The translations under genes and the position numbers were made by a program. The notes beneath the pieces are model-generated. The model had not been told where the DNA came from. It was given only the letters and a program-made list of their open reading frames with translations, and made no database searches. Shown piece after piece: positions 54,357 to 63,136 of a stretch of DNA of 64,000 nucleotides. The stretch spans positions 10,108 to 74,107 of the forward strand of contig CBFIBR010000005.1 of assembly GCA_965660935.1 (NCBI GenBank). Reading direction: 5' to 3'. The DNA is from UBA1172 sp002457135 (lineage in GTDB: Bacteria; Pseudomonadota; Alphaproteobacteria; Puniceispirillales; UBA1172). Each line of letters begins with the position of its first letter. The stretch's first letter is position 1.

Positions 54357-54450
54357 ATCAGCGGCCATGATGGCGCTGATAGTCCGACCCTGGCCACACT
54401 GGCAGGAACAAGGGCTTTGTTAACCTTGCATTGCTTCGAAGGAGGATGCG
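54357..54450 (+). promoter_or_regulatory. ROSE-type RNA thermometer in the ibpA leader
   Basis: The last hairpin pairs GCATTGCTTC (54428-54437) with GGAGGATGC (54441-54449) over a GAA loop. It buries the whole Shine-Dalgarno and leaves one bulged G in the TTGCT anti-SD. This is the ROSE hallmark found before small heat-shock genes in alphaproteobacteria. Upstream hairpins CCTG...CAGG and AACAA...TTGTT fit the multi-stem leader. Confidence 0.75.
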
Positions 54451-54915
54451 ATGAATACACTTGATCTGACCCCGGTTTTCCGGACCGCCATCGGCTTTGA
54501 CCGCATGGCCAACCTGGTCGACAGCATGATGGCTGGCGGCCTTGATAACCAGTCCAACTGGCCCCCTTACAATATTGAAAAACACGGTGACAACATCTAC
54601 CGGATTTCCATGGCCGTGGCCGGTTTCAGCGAAGATGAGCTGGACGTGACGATCCATGAACATATCCTGATCATCCGCGGCACCAACGCGGAAAAAAGCA
54701 GTGATGGTGTTGAATACCTGCATCGCGGCATTGCCGGGCGTAATTTTGAACGCCGTTTCCAGCTGGCGGATTTCATCGAAATTCGCAGCGCATCCATGAA
54801 AGACGGATTGCTGCATATCGACCTGGAACGCGTCATCCCCGAGGCGATGAAACCGCGCAAGATCGATATCAACGCGACCAGCAAGCCCAAGGTAATTTCA
54901 ACCAAGGCAAGCTGA
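54451..54915 (+). CDS. ibpA: Small heat-shock protein IbpA (Hsp20)
   Basis: This ATP-independent chaperone holds unfolding proteins during heat stress. NTLDLTPVFRTAIGFDRM opens the family, followed by an alpha-crystallin domain with YRISMAVAGFSEDELDVTIHEHILIIRGTN and HRGIAGRNFERRFQLADFIE. Length 154. A ROSE thermometer and an RpoH-like promoter precede it. The final 12 nt of the gene are tandemly repeated downstream. Confidence 0.95.
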   Translation: MNTLDLTPVFRTAIGFDRMANLVDSMMAGGLDNQSNWPPYNIEKHGDNIYRISMAVAGFSEDELDVTIHEHILIIRGTNAEKSSDGVEYLHRGIAGRNFERRFQLADFIEIRSASMKDGLLHIDLERVIPEAMKPRKIDINATSKPKVISTKAS

Positions 54916-54963
54916 CTGCCAAGCTGGCTGCCAAGCTGACTGCCAAGCTGACTGCCAAGCTGA
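54904..54963. repeat. Five 12-bp units starting at the ibpA stop codon
   Basis: AAGGCAAGCTGA (the last codons K-A-S-stop) is followed by CTGCCAAGCTGG and three CTGCCAAGCTGA units. The repeated block therefore contains the stop codon. Only the first unit is translated. Confidence 0.85.
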
Positions 54964-54984
54964 CTGATTGAAACCAACAATACG

Positions 54985-55012
54985 AAAAGGCCGGAAATTT
55001 CCGGCCTTTTTT
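54985..55012. terminator. Bidirectional terminator between ibpA and ppdK
   Basis: AAAAGGCCGGAAA and TTTCCGGCCTTTT are perfect complements and meet directly, with T-runs on both strands. It serves both convergent genes. Confidence 0.9.
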
Positions 55013-55031
55013 ATTTTGGTTGATGGATAAG

Positions 55032-57692
55032 CTACTTCAGCTTGAGTGCAGCCTGGGCGGCGGCGAGGCGGGCCACCGGCACGCGATAGGGTGAGCATGA
55101 GATGTAATCAAGCCCCACCTCCTCACAGAAGTCGATGGAGGAAGGGTCCCCGCCATGTTCCCCGCAGATGCCCAGCTTGATATCAGGGCGGGTGGCGCGG
55201 CCCCGTTCAATGCCGATCCGCACCAGCTCACCAACGCCGTCACGGTCAATCGAAACGAACGGATCGCCCGGGTAAATCTCAGCATCGGTGTAATCGCGCA
55301 GGAAAGCACCGGCATCATCACGGCTGATCCCGAGTGAAGTCTGGGTCAAATCATTGGTCCCGAAAGAGAAAAACGCCGCCTCTTCGGCAATGCTTTCCGC
55401 CATCAGGCAGGACCGGGGCAGCTCAATCATCGTCCCGGTGATGTAATTGATAATGACCCCGGTTTCGGCTGCAATTTCGGCGGCGGTGTTTTCAATGATG
55501 CGGCGGCACAGCTCAACCTCACGCGCGGTGGCGGCCAGCGGGACCATGATCTCAGCCGCAACGGGCTTGCCGCCCTGTTGCTGCACGCTGGTGGCGGCTT
55601 CGAAAATCGCCCTCGCCTGCATGGCGCAGATTTCCGGGTAGGTGATCGCCAGGCGGCAGCCACGATGCCCCAGCATCGGGTTGGTTTCCTTCAGCTTGAT
55701 GGCGCGTTCCCTCGCCTTGTTGATGCTGACCCCGGCGGCCTCGGCAACCTCGTTCAGCTCATCGAGCGAATGCGGCAGGAATTCATGCAATGGCGGGTCG
55801 AGCAGTCGAATGGTGACCGGCATTCCATCCATGATGCTGAACAGCTCGGTAAAATCCTCACGCTGCATGGGCAGGAGTTTTTCAAGGGCGGCGACACGGC
55901 CCTCGGTATCAGCCGCCATGATCATCTCACGCATCACAACAATGCGGTCAGCATCAAAGAACATGTGTTCGGTGCGGCACAGCCCGATGCCTTCGGCACC
56001 GAATTCCTTGGCTGTTGTCGCATCAAGCGGGGTTTCGGCATTGGCCCTCACCCCCATGCGCCGCGCCGCATCAGCCCAGGAAATCAGCGTTGCAAAGGCA
56101 CCAGACAGTACAGGCTGGATGGTCGGCAGACTGCCGGCAAAAACCTCACCCGTGCTGCCGTCAATGGTGATCATGTCCCCGGGCTGGAGCGTGTGCTGGC
56201 CGATATGGACAACCCCTGTTTCAGCATCAATGCGCACCTCGCTGGCACCGCAGACACAGGCCCGGCCCATGCCGCGTGCCACCACCGCGGCGTGACTGGT
56301 CATCCCGCCACGCGCGGTCAGAATCCCGGCGGCGGCGTGCATGCCATGGATATCTTCTGGGCTGGTTTCGAGCCGGACCAGAATGACACTGCGCCCCGCC
56401 CCCGCCAGTTCTTCGGCCTTGTCGGCGGTGAGGACAATCTCCCCCCCGACAGCACCGGGTGATGCCGGCAGGCCGCGTGTCAATGCATCGGGTGCCGCGC
56501 TCTTGTCAAGGCTTGGGTGAAGCAGCTGGTCGAGTGAGGCCGCATCAACCCGGAGGATCGCATCATCGCGGCTGATCAGCCCCTCTTCGGCCATTTCAAC
56601 CGCAATCCTCAGCGCAGCCTCAGCGGTGCGCTTGCCGCTCCTGGTCTGGAGCATGTAGAGCTTGCCCTGCTGGATGGTAAATTCGATATCCTGCATATCG
56701 CGGTAGTGACGCTCAAGGATAGTGCGGATTTCATCCAGTTTTTCAAACACCGTGGGCATGATCTCTTCGAGCGATGGCTGCGGGTTGCCGCTATCCTCGC
56801 GTTCCTGCCGCGTCAGGTTGCAGGGGGTGCGGATACCCGCCACCACATCCTCTCCCTGGGCGTTGATCAGAAACTCGCCATAGAAACTGTTCTCACCGGT
56901 TGACGGGTTGCGGGTGAAGGCAACCCCGGTGGCGCAGTCATCGCCCATATTGCCAAAGACCATGGACTGAACATTAACCGCCGTCCCCCACGAAGCCGGA
57001 ATAGCATTGAGCCTGCGATAGGTGATGGCGCGGGGGTTCATCCAGCTTTCAAAAACAGCCCTGATCGCTCCCCAGAGCTGGACCATGGGATCATCGGGGA
57101 AATCCTTGCCGGTTTCATCACGGACAATCTGGCGGTATTCCATGACCAGCTTTTCCAGATCATCACCGGTCAGATCGAGGTCATTATCGATGCGGAGATC
57201 ATCTTTCATATCCTCAAGCGCGTCCTCAAAGAGGCCATGATCAACCCCGAGGACAACATCACCATACATCTGGATAAAACGCCGCCATGAATCCCAGGCA
57301 AAGCGTTTGTCGCCTGATTTTTCCTCAAGCCCGCGCACCACTTTTTCGTTCAGCCCGAGATTGAGCACCGTGTCCATCATCCCCGGCATGGAGGCGCGGG
57401 AACCCGACCGGACCGACAGCAGCAAGGGCCGGTCCGGATCAGCGAAAGCCAGTCCGGTTTCCTGTTCCAGGCAGGCAATGGCCTGTTCAACGGCGGGCGG
57501 CAGATCATCAGGGAAGGCGCGGTTATTGTCATTGAAATGGGTGCAGACCTCAGTCGTGATGGTGAACCCGGGCGGGACCGGCAGGCCGATGCCGCACATC
57601 TCGGCAAGGTTGGCCCCCTTGCCGCCCAGAAGCTCCCGCATGGTGGCGTTGCCTTCTGTATCTTGACCGAAACTGTATACCCACTTTGCCAT
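55032..57692 (-). CDS. ppdK: Pyruvate, phosphate dikinase
   Basis: PpdK interconverts pyruvate, ATP and phosphate with PEP, AMP and pyrophosphate; it can serve gluconeogenesis. MAKWVYSFG and LLGGKGANLAEM open the nucleotide domain. The phosphohistidine is in TARGGMTSHAAVVARGMG. The C-terminal PEP domain has GLCRTEHMFF and FFSFGTNDLTQTSLG. Length 886 from the chosen ATG (AGGA upstream) is typical. It follows glyS by 28 nt. The window holds no phosphoenolpyruvate carboxykinase. Confidence 0.95.
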   Translation of the reverse strand: MAKWVYSFGQDTEGNATMRELLGGKGANLAEMCGIGLPVPPGFTITTEVCTHFNDNNRAFPDDLPPAVEQAIACLEQETGLAFADPDRPLLLSVRSGSRASMPGMMDTVLNLGLNEKVVRGLEEKSGDKRFAWDSWRRFIQMYGDVVLGVDHGLFEDALEDMKDDLRIDNDLDLTGDDLEKLVMEYRQIVRDETGKDFPDDPMVQLWGAIRAVFESWMNPRAITYRRLNAIPASWGTAVNVQSMVFGNMGDDCATGVAFTRNPSTGENSFYGEFLINAQGEDVVAGIRTPCNLTRQEREDSGNPQPSLEEIMPTVFEKLDEIRTILERHYRDMQDIEFTIQQGKLYMLQTRSGKRTAEAALRIAVEMAEEGLISRDDAILRVDAASLDQLLHPSLDKSAAPDALTRGLPASPGAVGGEIVLTADKAEELAGAGRSVILVRLETSPEDIHGMHAAAGILTARGGMTSHAAVVARGMGRACVCGASEVRIDAETGVVHIGQHTLQPGDMITIDGSTGEVFAGSLPTIQPVLSGAFATLISWADAARRMGVRANAETPLDATTAKEFGAEGIGLCRTEHMFFDADRIVVMREMIMAADTEGRVAALEKLLPMQREDFTELFSIMDGMPVTIRLLDPPLHEFLPHSLDELNEVAEAAGVSINKARERAIKLKETNPMLGHRGCRLAITYPEICAMQARAIFEAATSVQQQGGKPVAAEIMVPLAATAREVELCRRIIENTAAEIAAETGVIINYITGTMIELPRSCLMAESIAEEAAFFSFGTNDLTQTSLGISRDDAGAFLRDYTDAEIYPGDPFVSIDRDGVGELVRIGIERGRATRPDIKLGICGEHGGDPSSIDFCEEVGLDYISCSPYRVPVARLAAAQAALKLK

Positions 57693-57720
57693 GACCAGTA
57701 TCCTACGGTTCCCTAATCTC

Positions 57721-59877
57721 TCATCCGTTTTCAATCGCCGAGAAATCAGCGATTTCCACCATCGCGCCACGAACCTGCCCCAGCAGATTGAGCCTGTTCA
57801 GCCTGATGGCGGCATCATCATGATTGACGGTGACCACATCAAAAAACGCATCAATGACCGCCCTCAACCCGCCGAGCGCCTGCATCCGGGCGATGGCATC
57901 ATCGGTTGAGGATACCGGCTGCCCGCCAAGGGCAGCGATAGCGGCGAAGAGTGCAGCTTCCTCATCCTCCTTGAGGAGGCTTTCATCAACCACGGCGTTA
58001 AAGCGGGTTTTGTCTTTCTTTTCCTCGGCGGCCAGAATATTGGCGGCGCGGGTGTACCCGGCCATCAGCCCCTTGCCATCATCCGTCGCAAGGAAGCTGG
58101 CCAGGGTTTCCGCCAGACGATAGAGATGGAGCAGATCATCGGACCGGTCATCAGTATCGCCCGCTTTAGTTTCGCCCACTTTAGAATGGGGGGCATCATC
58201 ACCACGGATCACGGCGGCGACAATATCATGACGAATGCCGCGATCCCTCATCCAGACCTTGAGCCGGTCATGCAGGAACGGCATCAGCGTATCAGGGGCG
58301 GCATCAAAACCATGCTGGCGGGCGGCATGGGCGAAAACTGCATTGAGCCTCAGGATAGTGCTGTCCTCAATCACCATGCGGATCACGCCAAGGGCGGCAC
58401 GGCGCAGGGCAAACGGGTCTTTTGATCCGGTCGGGATGGAACCGATACCGAAAAACCCGACCAGCGTATCGATTTTGTCGGCAAGGGCAACGATCTGGCC
58501 GAGGCGGGTTTCAGGGATGGCATCCGCCGGGCCTTCGGGGCGATAATGACTGGCTATGGCAGCGGCGACATCGCCCCCCTCAGCGGCCTCAGCCAGATAG
58601 CCGCCAATAATGCCCTGCACCTCGGGAAATTCACCTACAGTCTGGGACACGAGATCAGCCTTGGCGAGACTGCCTGCACGGGTTGCCAAGGCACTATCCT
58701 CACCGAGGGCATCAGCCATGAAACCGGCGAGACCGGCAATGCGGACGGCCTTGTCAGCCATGGTGCCGAGCTTATCAAAGAACGTGATCTGGGACAGTTT
58801 GCCTGCCATGGCATCCAGACCATCAGCCCTGTCCTGTTCCCAGAAGAAACGGGCATCGGCGAGGCGCGCCCGCAGCACCCGCTCATTGCCTGAACGGATT
58901 GTGGCATCACGCGCTTCATCCGGGGTCATGTTGGCAATGGTGGCAAAACAGGGCGCAAGCTGGCCCGGGTGAGTATCACCGGTATTCTCACTGGCAATTT
59001 CAAAGGCAAAATATTTCTGGTGACTGCGCATGGTGGTGACCAGAATTTCAACCGGCAAGGCCATGAAATCATCATCAATGGTGCCGATCACGGCATGCGG
59101 GTATTCGACCAGGCCTGCAACCTCATCAAGCAGGCCATCATCAGCCCTTAGTTTCAGCCCCATGCTCTCAGCCCGGCTTTCGAGCTGGTGGCGGATATCA
59201 TCAATGCGCTGCTGGCGGCTGGCCATGACGTATTGCGCCTCAAGCAGGGCGGGGTAATCCGCACCCCCAGTGAGGCTGATTTCCCCCGGGGCAAGCATAC
59301 GGTGACCAACGGTTTTATCACCAAAGCTGATCGCCATATCGCCGCCGAGATCAAATGAACCCGAAAGCGGCTTGCCATCAAACAGCACACTGACGCGATG
59401 CAGTGGCCTGATCCAGCCCCTGGTGCTGCGGTGCCAGCGCATCGATTTGGGCCAGTTGAACCCGGCCAGAATACCGGACAGCATGCCCGGCACAACATCG
59501 GTGGCGGCACAGCCCTTGCGACTGATCACGGCAAACAGAAAATCCCCCTTGGGCAGCGATCGGGTTTCAGCCTGATCACGGCTGATCCCGGCGGATTTGA
59601 GGAACCCTTCAATAGCCTGATCAGGCGCATCGACCCGGGGGCCGCGTTTTTCCTCACTCAGGTCAGGTTGCATCACGGCAACACCGGTAACAGACACCGC
59701 CAGACGGCGCGGCCCCGACCATGATTGCATGGCATTCTCTTGGGCGGCCTCTGCCTTATCCAGCAGGCCCAGTTCAATCAGGCCGCCTGTGACAGCATCA
59801 GCCAGCTGCTTTTCAGCAGCCTTTTGCATCCGGGCCGGAATTTCCTCACCGAGGAGTTCAACAAACAGCTCTGCCAT
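57721..59877 (-). CDS. glyS: Glycyl-tRNA synthetase beta subunit
   Basis: The beta subunit of the heterotetrameric glycyl-tRNA synthetase binds tRNA(Gly). MAELFVELLGEEIPARMQ begins it. Conserved features are GPRRLAVSVTGV, FNWPKSMRW, an HD-type stretch and RLGQIVALADKIDTLVGFF. The C-terminal anticodon-binding helices follow. Length 718. It lies 3 nt downstream of glyQ. Confidence 0.95.
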   Translation of the reverse strand: MAELFVELLGEEIPARMQKAAEKQLADAVTGGLIELGLLDKAEAAQENAMQSWSGPRRLAVSVTGVAVMQPDLSEEKRGPRVDAPDQAIEGFLKSAGISRDQAETRSLPKGDFLFAVISRKGCAATDVVPGMLSGILAGFNWPKSMRWHRSTRGWIRPLHRVSVLFDGKPLSGSFDLGGDMAISFGDKTVGHRMLAPGEISLTGGADYPALLEAQYVMASRQQRIDDIRHQLESRAESMGLKLRADDGLLDEVAGLVEYPHAVIGTIDDDFMALPVEILVTTMRSHQKYFAFEIASENTGDTHPGQLAPCFATIANMTPDEARDATIRSGNERVLRARLADARFFWEQDRADGLDAMAGKLSQITFFDKLGTMADKAVRIAGLAGFMADALGEDSALATRAGSLAKADLVSQTVGEFPEVQGIIGGYLAEAAEGGDVAAAIASHYRPEGPADAIPETRLGQIVALADKIDTLVGFFGIGSIPTGSKDPFALRRAALGVIRMVIEDSTILRLNAVFAHAARQHGFDAAPDTLMPFLHDRLKVWMRDRGIRHDIVAAVIRGDDAPHSKVGETKAGDTDDRSDDLLHLYRLAETLASFLATDDGKGLMAGYTRAANILAAEEKKDKTRFNAVVDESLLKEDEEAALFAAIAALGGQPVSSTDDAIARMQALGGLRAVIDAFFDVVTVNHDDAAIRLNRLNLLGQVRGAMVEIADFSAIENG

Positions 59878-59880
59878 CGC

Positions 59881-60780
59881 CTAGCCCTTCCCGACCTGGC
59901 CAGCGTCAACCCAGGCGAGGCAACAGCCCCGGGCGAGAGCGCGGACACGGCCGATATAGTTCTGCCGTTCAGCCACGGAAATGGCCCCGCGTGCATCAAG
60001 CAGGTTAAAGACATGGCTGGCCTTCATGCACTGGTCATAGGCTGGCAGGGGGAGCGGCCGGTCACCCCCCAGCAGGCTTTCGCATTCCTTTTCGGCATCG
60101 AGGAAATGCTGCATCAGCATGGCGGTATCGGCACGGCTGAAATTATGGTGCGAGTATTCGACCTCAGCCTGGAGGAAGATATCACCATAAACCTTGCCGC
60201 CCTGATCCTTGGGGACACCATCCCAGTCAAGGTCATAGACGTTATCGACCCCCTGAATAAACATCACGAGGCGTTCGAGGCCGTAGGTCAGCTCAACCGG
60301 GACAGGGTCGCATTCGATCCCGCCAACCTGCTGGAAATAGGTGAACTGCGATACTTCCATGCCATCGCACCATACCTCCCAGCCGAGACCGGCGGCACCA
60401 AGGGTTGGCGACTCCCAGTCATCCTCAACGAAGCGGATATCGTGATCCATCGGATCAAGACCAATGGCCCGCAGCGAGCCGAGATAAAGCTCCTGACTAT
60501 CGGGGGGTGACGGTTTCATGATCACCTGAAACTGATAATAATGCTGGAGCCGGTTGGGGTTTTCACCATAGCGGCCATCGACCGGGCGGCGTGACGGCTG
60601 CACATAGGCAGCGTTCCAGGTATCATCAGGGCCGAGCGAGCGCAGGGTTGTTGCCGGATGGAACGTCCCTGCCCCGACCTCAAGGTCATAGGGTTGCAGA
60701 ATAACGCAGCCTTTTTGCGCCCAGTATTGCTGTAGCGTCAGGATGATTTGCTGAAAACTGGATGATTGCTGATCGGTCAT
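59881..60780 (-). CDS. glyQ: Glycyl-tRNA synthetase alpha subunit
   Basis: The alpha subunit carries the class II catalytic core for glycine activation. FQQIILTLQQYWAQKGCVILQPYDLEVGAGTFHPAT and YVQPSRRPVDGRYGENPNRLQHYYQFQVI are diagnostic. ATG 60780 (MTDQQ) with AGGCGGA upstream is preferred; the frame start at 60807 is an alternative. Length 299. The operon order glyQ-glyS-ppdK is clear. Confidence 0.95.
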   Translation of the reverse strand: MTDQQSSSFQQIILTLQQYWAQKGCVILQPYDLEVGAGTFHPATTLRSLGPDDTWNAAYVQPSRRPVDGRYGENPNRLQHYYQFQVIMKPSPPDSQELYLGSLRAIGLDPMDHDIRFVEDDWESPTLGAAGLGWEVWCDGMEVSQFTYFQQVGGIECDPVPVELTYGLERLVMFIQGVDNVYDLDWDGVPKDQGGKVYGDIFLQAEVEYSHHNFSRADTAMLMQHFLDAEKECESLLGGDRPLPLPAYDQCMKASHVFNLLDARGAISVAERQNYIGRVRALARGCCLAWVDAGQVGKG

Positions 60781-60831
60781 TGTTCCGCCTGACGATGTTG
60801 GCCGCAACCTTACTGGATTGGCCCCGGCGCT

Positions 60832-61062
60832 TCAACCTTTGTTCAAACATCCCGGCCTGTTGCACGGCCCCTCGGTCCAGTTGCCGCACTGGCTGCATTG
60901 CACCAGATCGACCGGCTCTTCATGGCCTGCTTTCTGGCCCATTTTGGGGCTAGCCTGATCCTTGCCGACTTTGGCGGCGTTGCGGCGTTCGATGACGCGC
61001 CAGACCAGCCACACAGCCACCAGCGTGATGGCGAGAACAATAATTTTCTGCGGCGTAAACAT
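60832..61062 (-). CDS. Small membrane protein with a C-terminal zinc-ribbon-like motif
   Basis: This 76-residue protein has one N-terminal helix (IIVLAITLVAVWLVWRVI) and a C-terminal motif CSQCGNWTEGPCNRPGC with four cysteines in a C-x2-C...C-x4-C arrangement, which could bind zinc. Similar one-helix-plus-Cys proteins occur next to glyQ in alphaproteobacteria. I cannot name a function. It lies between the S49 peptidase and glyQ on the same strand, 8 nt after the peptidase stop. Confidence 0.75.
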   Translation of the reverse strand: MFTPQKIIVLAITLVAVWLVWRVIERRNAAKVGKDQASPKMGQKAGHEEPVDLVQCSQCGNWTEGPCNRPGCLNKG

Positions 61063-61070
61063 GATGCCTC

Positions 61071-61913
61071 CTACAACCCGAACCGTGACCGCTCAAGGCG
61101 TTCTATCGCGGTTTCTATCAACGTGTCTGCCACGGCCCCGGCGATGCTGGCGCTGATCCCGCCTGCACCCGATGACAGCCCGAACATGGATCGTGGCCGC
61201 TGGATCAGGCGCAATTCAACCGATTTGCCGAAGCGGTCCTCCAGCACCTGACGAACCTCCCCCGACTGGTCGGCAAGCCCGAGTTCAATGGCCTTGCGCC
61301 CGGTCCAGAACGCGCCTGAAAACAGCAGCCCATCCTCAGCCTTGAGGCGGGAGCCACGGCGATGCTTGACCATGGCAATGAACTGGTCGTGGATATCAGC
61401 CTGCAATGCCTTCAGGTGGGCGACATCTTCGGGTTCTTCGGGGCTGAACGGGTCGAGCATGACCTTGCGCTCACCACTGGTGTAGACGCGGCGACTGACC
61501 CCGAGCCGGCCGATTGCCTCATCAAAACCGAACCCGGCGGAGACAACCCCGATCGACCCCACCACCGAGGCCGGATTGACATGGATTTCATCACCGGCGC
61601 AGGCCAGCCAGTACCCGCCCGAAGCAGCCACATCCTCAACAAAGGACAGCACCGGAATATTCTTCTGGCGGGAAAGATAGCGGATACGGTCATAGATCAG
61701 CGCGGATTGCACCGGTGAGCCGCCCGGCGAGTTGATCAGGAGCGCCACCGCCCTGGCCCGCCTGAGGCTGAACGCCTTGTCGATCAGGGGGGCCATTGAT
61801 GCCATGGAAAGGCTGCGGCGAAACCCTGATGATGCCATGATCATCCCCGACAGCCTGATGACCGGAACGAGGGGAGGTGATTTTCTAAAGGGATTGAGGC
61901 GGGAAAATATCAT
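61071..61913 (-). CDS. S49-family membrane peptidase (SppA/SohB type)
   Basis: The S49 family cleaves signal-peptide fragments and membrane segments with a Ser-Lys dyad. The nucleophile is S98 in DVAASGGYWLACAGDEI, and the general base is K150 in TSGERKVMLDPF, 52 residues later as expected. INSPGGSPVQSALIYDRI is the oxyanion-side helix. No clear transmembrane segment precedes it, so it may be peripheral. Length 280. It precedes the zinc-ribbon gene and glyQ, and follows a methyltransferase gene. Confidence 0.88.
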   Translation of the reverse strand: MIFSRLNPFRKSPPLVPVIRLSGMIMASSGFRRSLSMASMAPLIDKAFSLRRARAVALLINSPGGSPVQSALIYDRIRYLSRQKNIPVLSFVEDVAASGGYWLACAGDEIHVNPASVVGSIGVVSAGFGFDEAIGRLGVSRRVYTSGERKVMLDPFSPEEPEDVAHLKALQADIHDQFIAMVKHRRGSRLKAEDGLLFSGAFWTGRKAIELGLADQSGEVRQVLEDRFGKSVELRLIQRPRSMFGLSSGAGGISASIAGAVADTLIETAIERLERSRFGL

Positions 61914-61921
61914 GACATTTC

Positions 61922-62761
61922 CTAGCGCGAATGACGGATATTTTCAAGCCGCACCGCCCCCTGTTTACGCCCCGGGGCAAGCAGATCAATGGCGGCCCGC
62001 TGGTGGCTGATCCGCTCCATCTCGGGGGTCAGCCCATCGCCCTGGCGCAGAACCAGTGGCGGCAGCAGCGTCATCGGCCCTGAAATACCCTTGCGCGCGG
62101 TCATCAGCACCCGGATCGCGGGATTGCCAACCTGACCATGCACCGGCCTGATCACCACCTCACCCGTATCAGCGCGGCTGAGGGCGGCGAGAATTTCATC
62201 CAGCCGGTCACTGCGGCTGATCATGACGATGCGGCCACGCGCGGCAAGACAGCCGAGGGCTGCATCAACCCAGCCGCCAAGATCATCAGCGGCAACGGCA
62301 CCGCGCCGCCGGGCATCACCCGATTGCGAGGATGCAACATCATTATAAGGGGGATTGCAGAAAGCAAGATCATGCCGGCCCTGCCACGCCTTGGCCATTG
62401 AGGGATCAAAAATATCAGCCTCAACCGCCCTGATGCTGTCGGCAAAACCGTTTTCAGCGATGTTGCGGTGGAGCAGTTCAGCCATCAGTGGATCACGCTC
62501 CACCGCCGTGATGGTGAGGCCCTCTAACCCTATCGAGGGGAGCCTCATTGCCTTGAACCTCATTGCCAGGGCGAGACTGGCGGCACCGCCGCCTGCACCC
62601 AGTTCGATGGCATGGCGGGTGCCATCGGGGATGGAGGCCGCCAGCAGAACCGCATCGGTGGTGGCGCGGAACCCCGCCTCAGGCTGCCACAGGGTGAGGC
62701 TGCCATCATACCAGCGGTCATGGGTGAGCGGGGGAGAGGAAGTGGGGAAAGTTTCAGTCAT
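61922..62761 (-). CDS. tRNA1(Val) A37 N6-methyltransferase-like protein
   Basis: The SAM domain has AIELGAGGGAASLALAMR, and LAFCNPPYND is the N6-adenine catalytic NPPY motif. This fits COG4123 (YfiC/TrmN6), which methylates A37 of tRNA1(Val). MTETFPTS at 62761 is taken as the start; the upstream frame would overlap the DUF2007 gene. It ends 8 nt before the S49 gene. The target RNA is inferred. Confidence 0.82.
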   Translation of the reverse strand: MTETFPTSSPPLTHDRWYDGSLTLWQPEAGFRATTDAVLLAASIPDGTRHAIELGAGGGAASLALAMRFKAMRLPSIGLEGLTITAVERDPLMAELLHRNIAENGFADSIRAVEADIFDPSMAKAWQGRHDLAFCNPPYNDVASSQSGDARRRGAVAADDLGGWVDAALGCLAARGRIVMISRSDRLDEILAALSRADTGEVVIRPVHGQVGNPAIRVLMTARKGISGPMTLLPPLVLRQGDGLTPEMERISHQRAAIDLLAPGRKQGAVRLENIRHSR

Positions 62762-62972
62762 CGTGGAACTGGCCAGCCTGACGCAGGACGCGTTCAGCCT
62801 GCATGGCATCATCATCAGCCACCGCCAGGCGGCGCGGAAACAGCCCGTTGGCAGGGCCAAGCAGATCAGCCATGTGGGTATCACGGATACTGTAGCTGAT
62901 CCCGGCATCTTTAAGGATCGCTTCAATAAAGGTGATACGCACCGGGTCAATCAGGGTCAGGATATCTTTCAT
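62754..62972 (-). CDS. DUF2007 family protein
   Basis: This 72-residue protein resembles DUF2007, small domains thought to sense or transmit signals. MKDILTLIDPVRITFIEAILKDAGI and a Cys-free C-terminal segment are visible. It overlaps the methyltransferase start by 8 nt, so it heads that operon. Its function is unknown. Confidence 0.75.
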   Translation of the reverse strand: MKDILTLIDPVRITFIEAILKDAGISYSIRDTHMADLLGPANGLFPRRLAVADDDAMQAERVLRQAGQFHDD

Positions 62973-63136
62973 GCCCCAAGTCTAGCCCGATTGCGGCGAG
63001 GCGAAAAGCCGCAAATCGTGATGAGGGGTTGACTTGCCCTGCGGATGCGGGCCATTGAATGGACTATTGTTATAATGACAGAACCACAAGGAATGCGCCG
63101 CCCGAACCGGTTTCAGGACAGGCAATATCCAGAACC

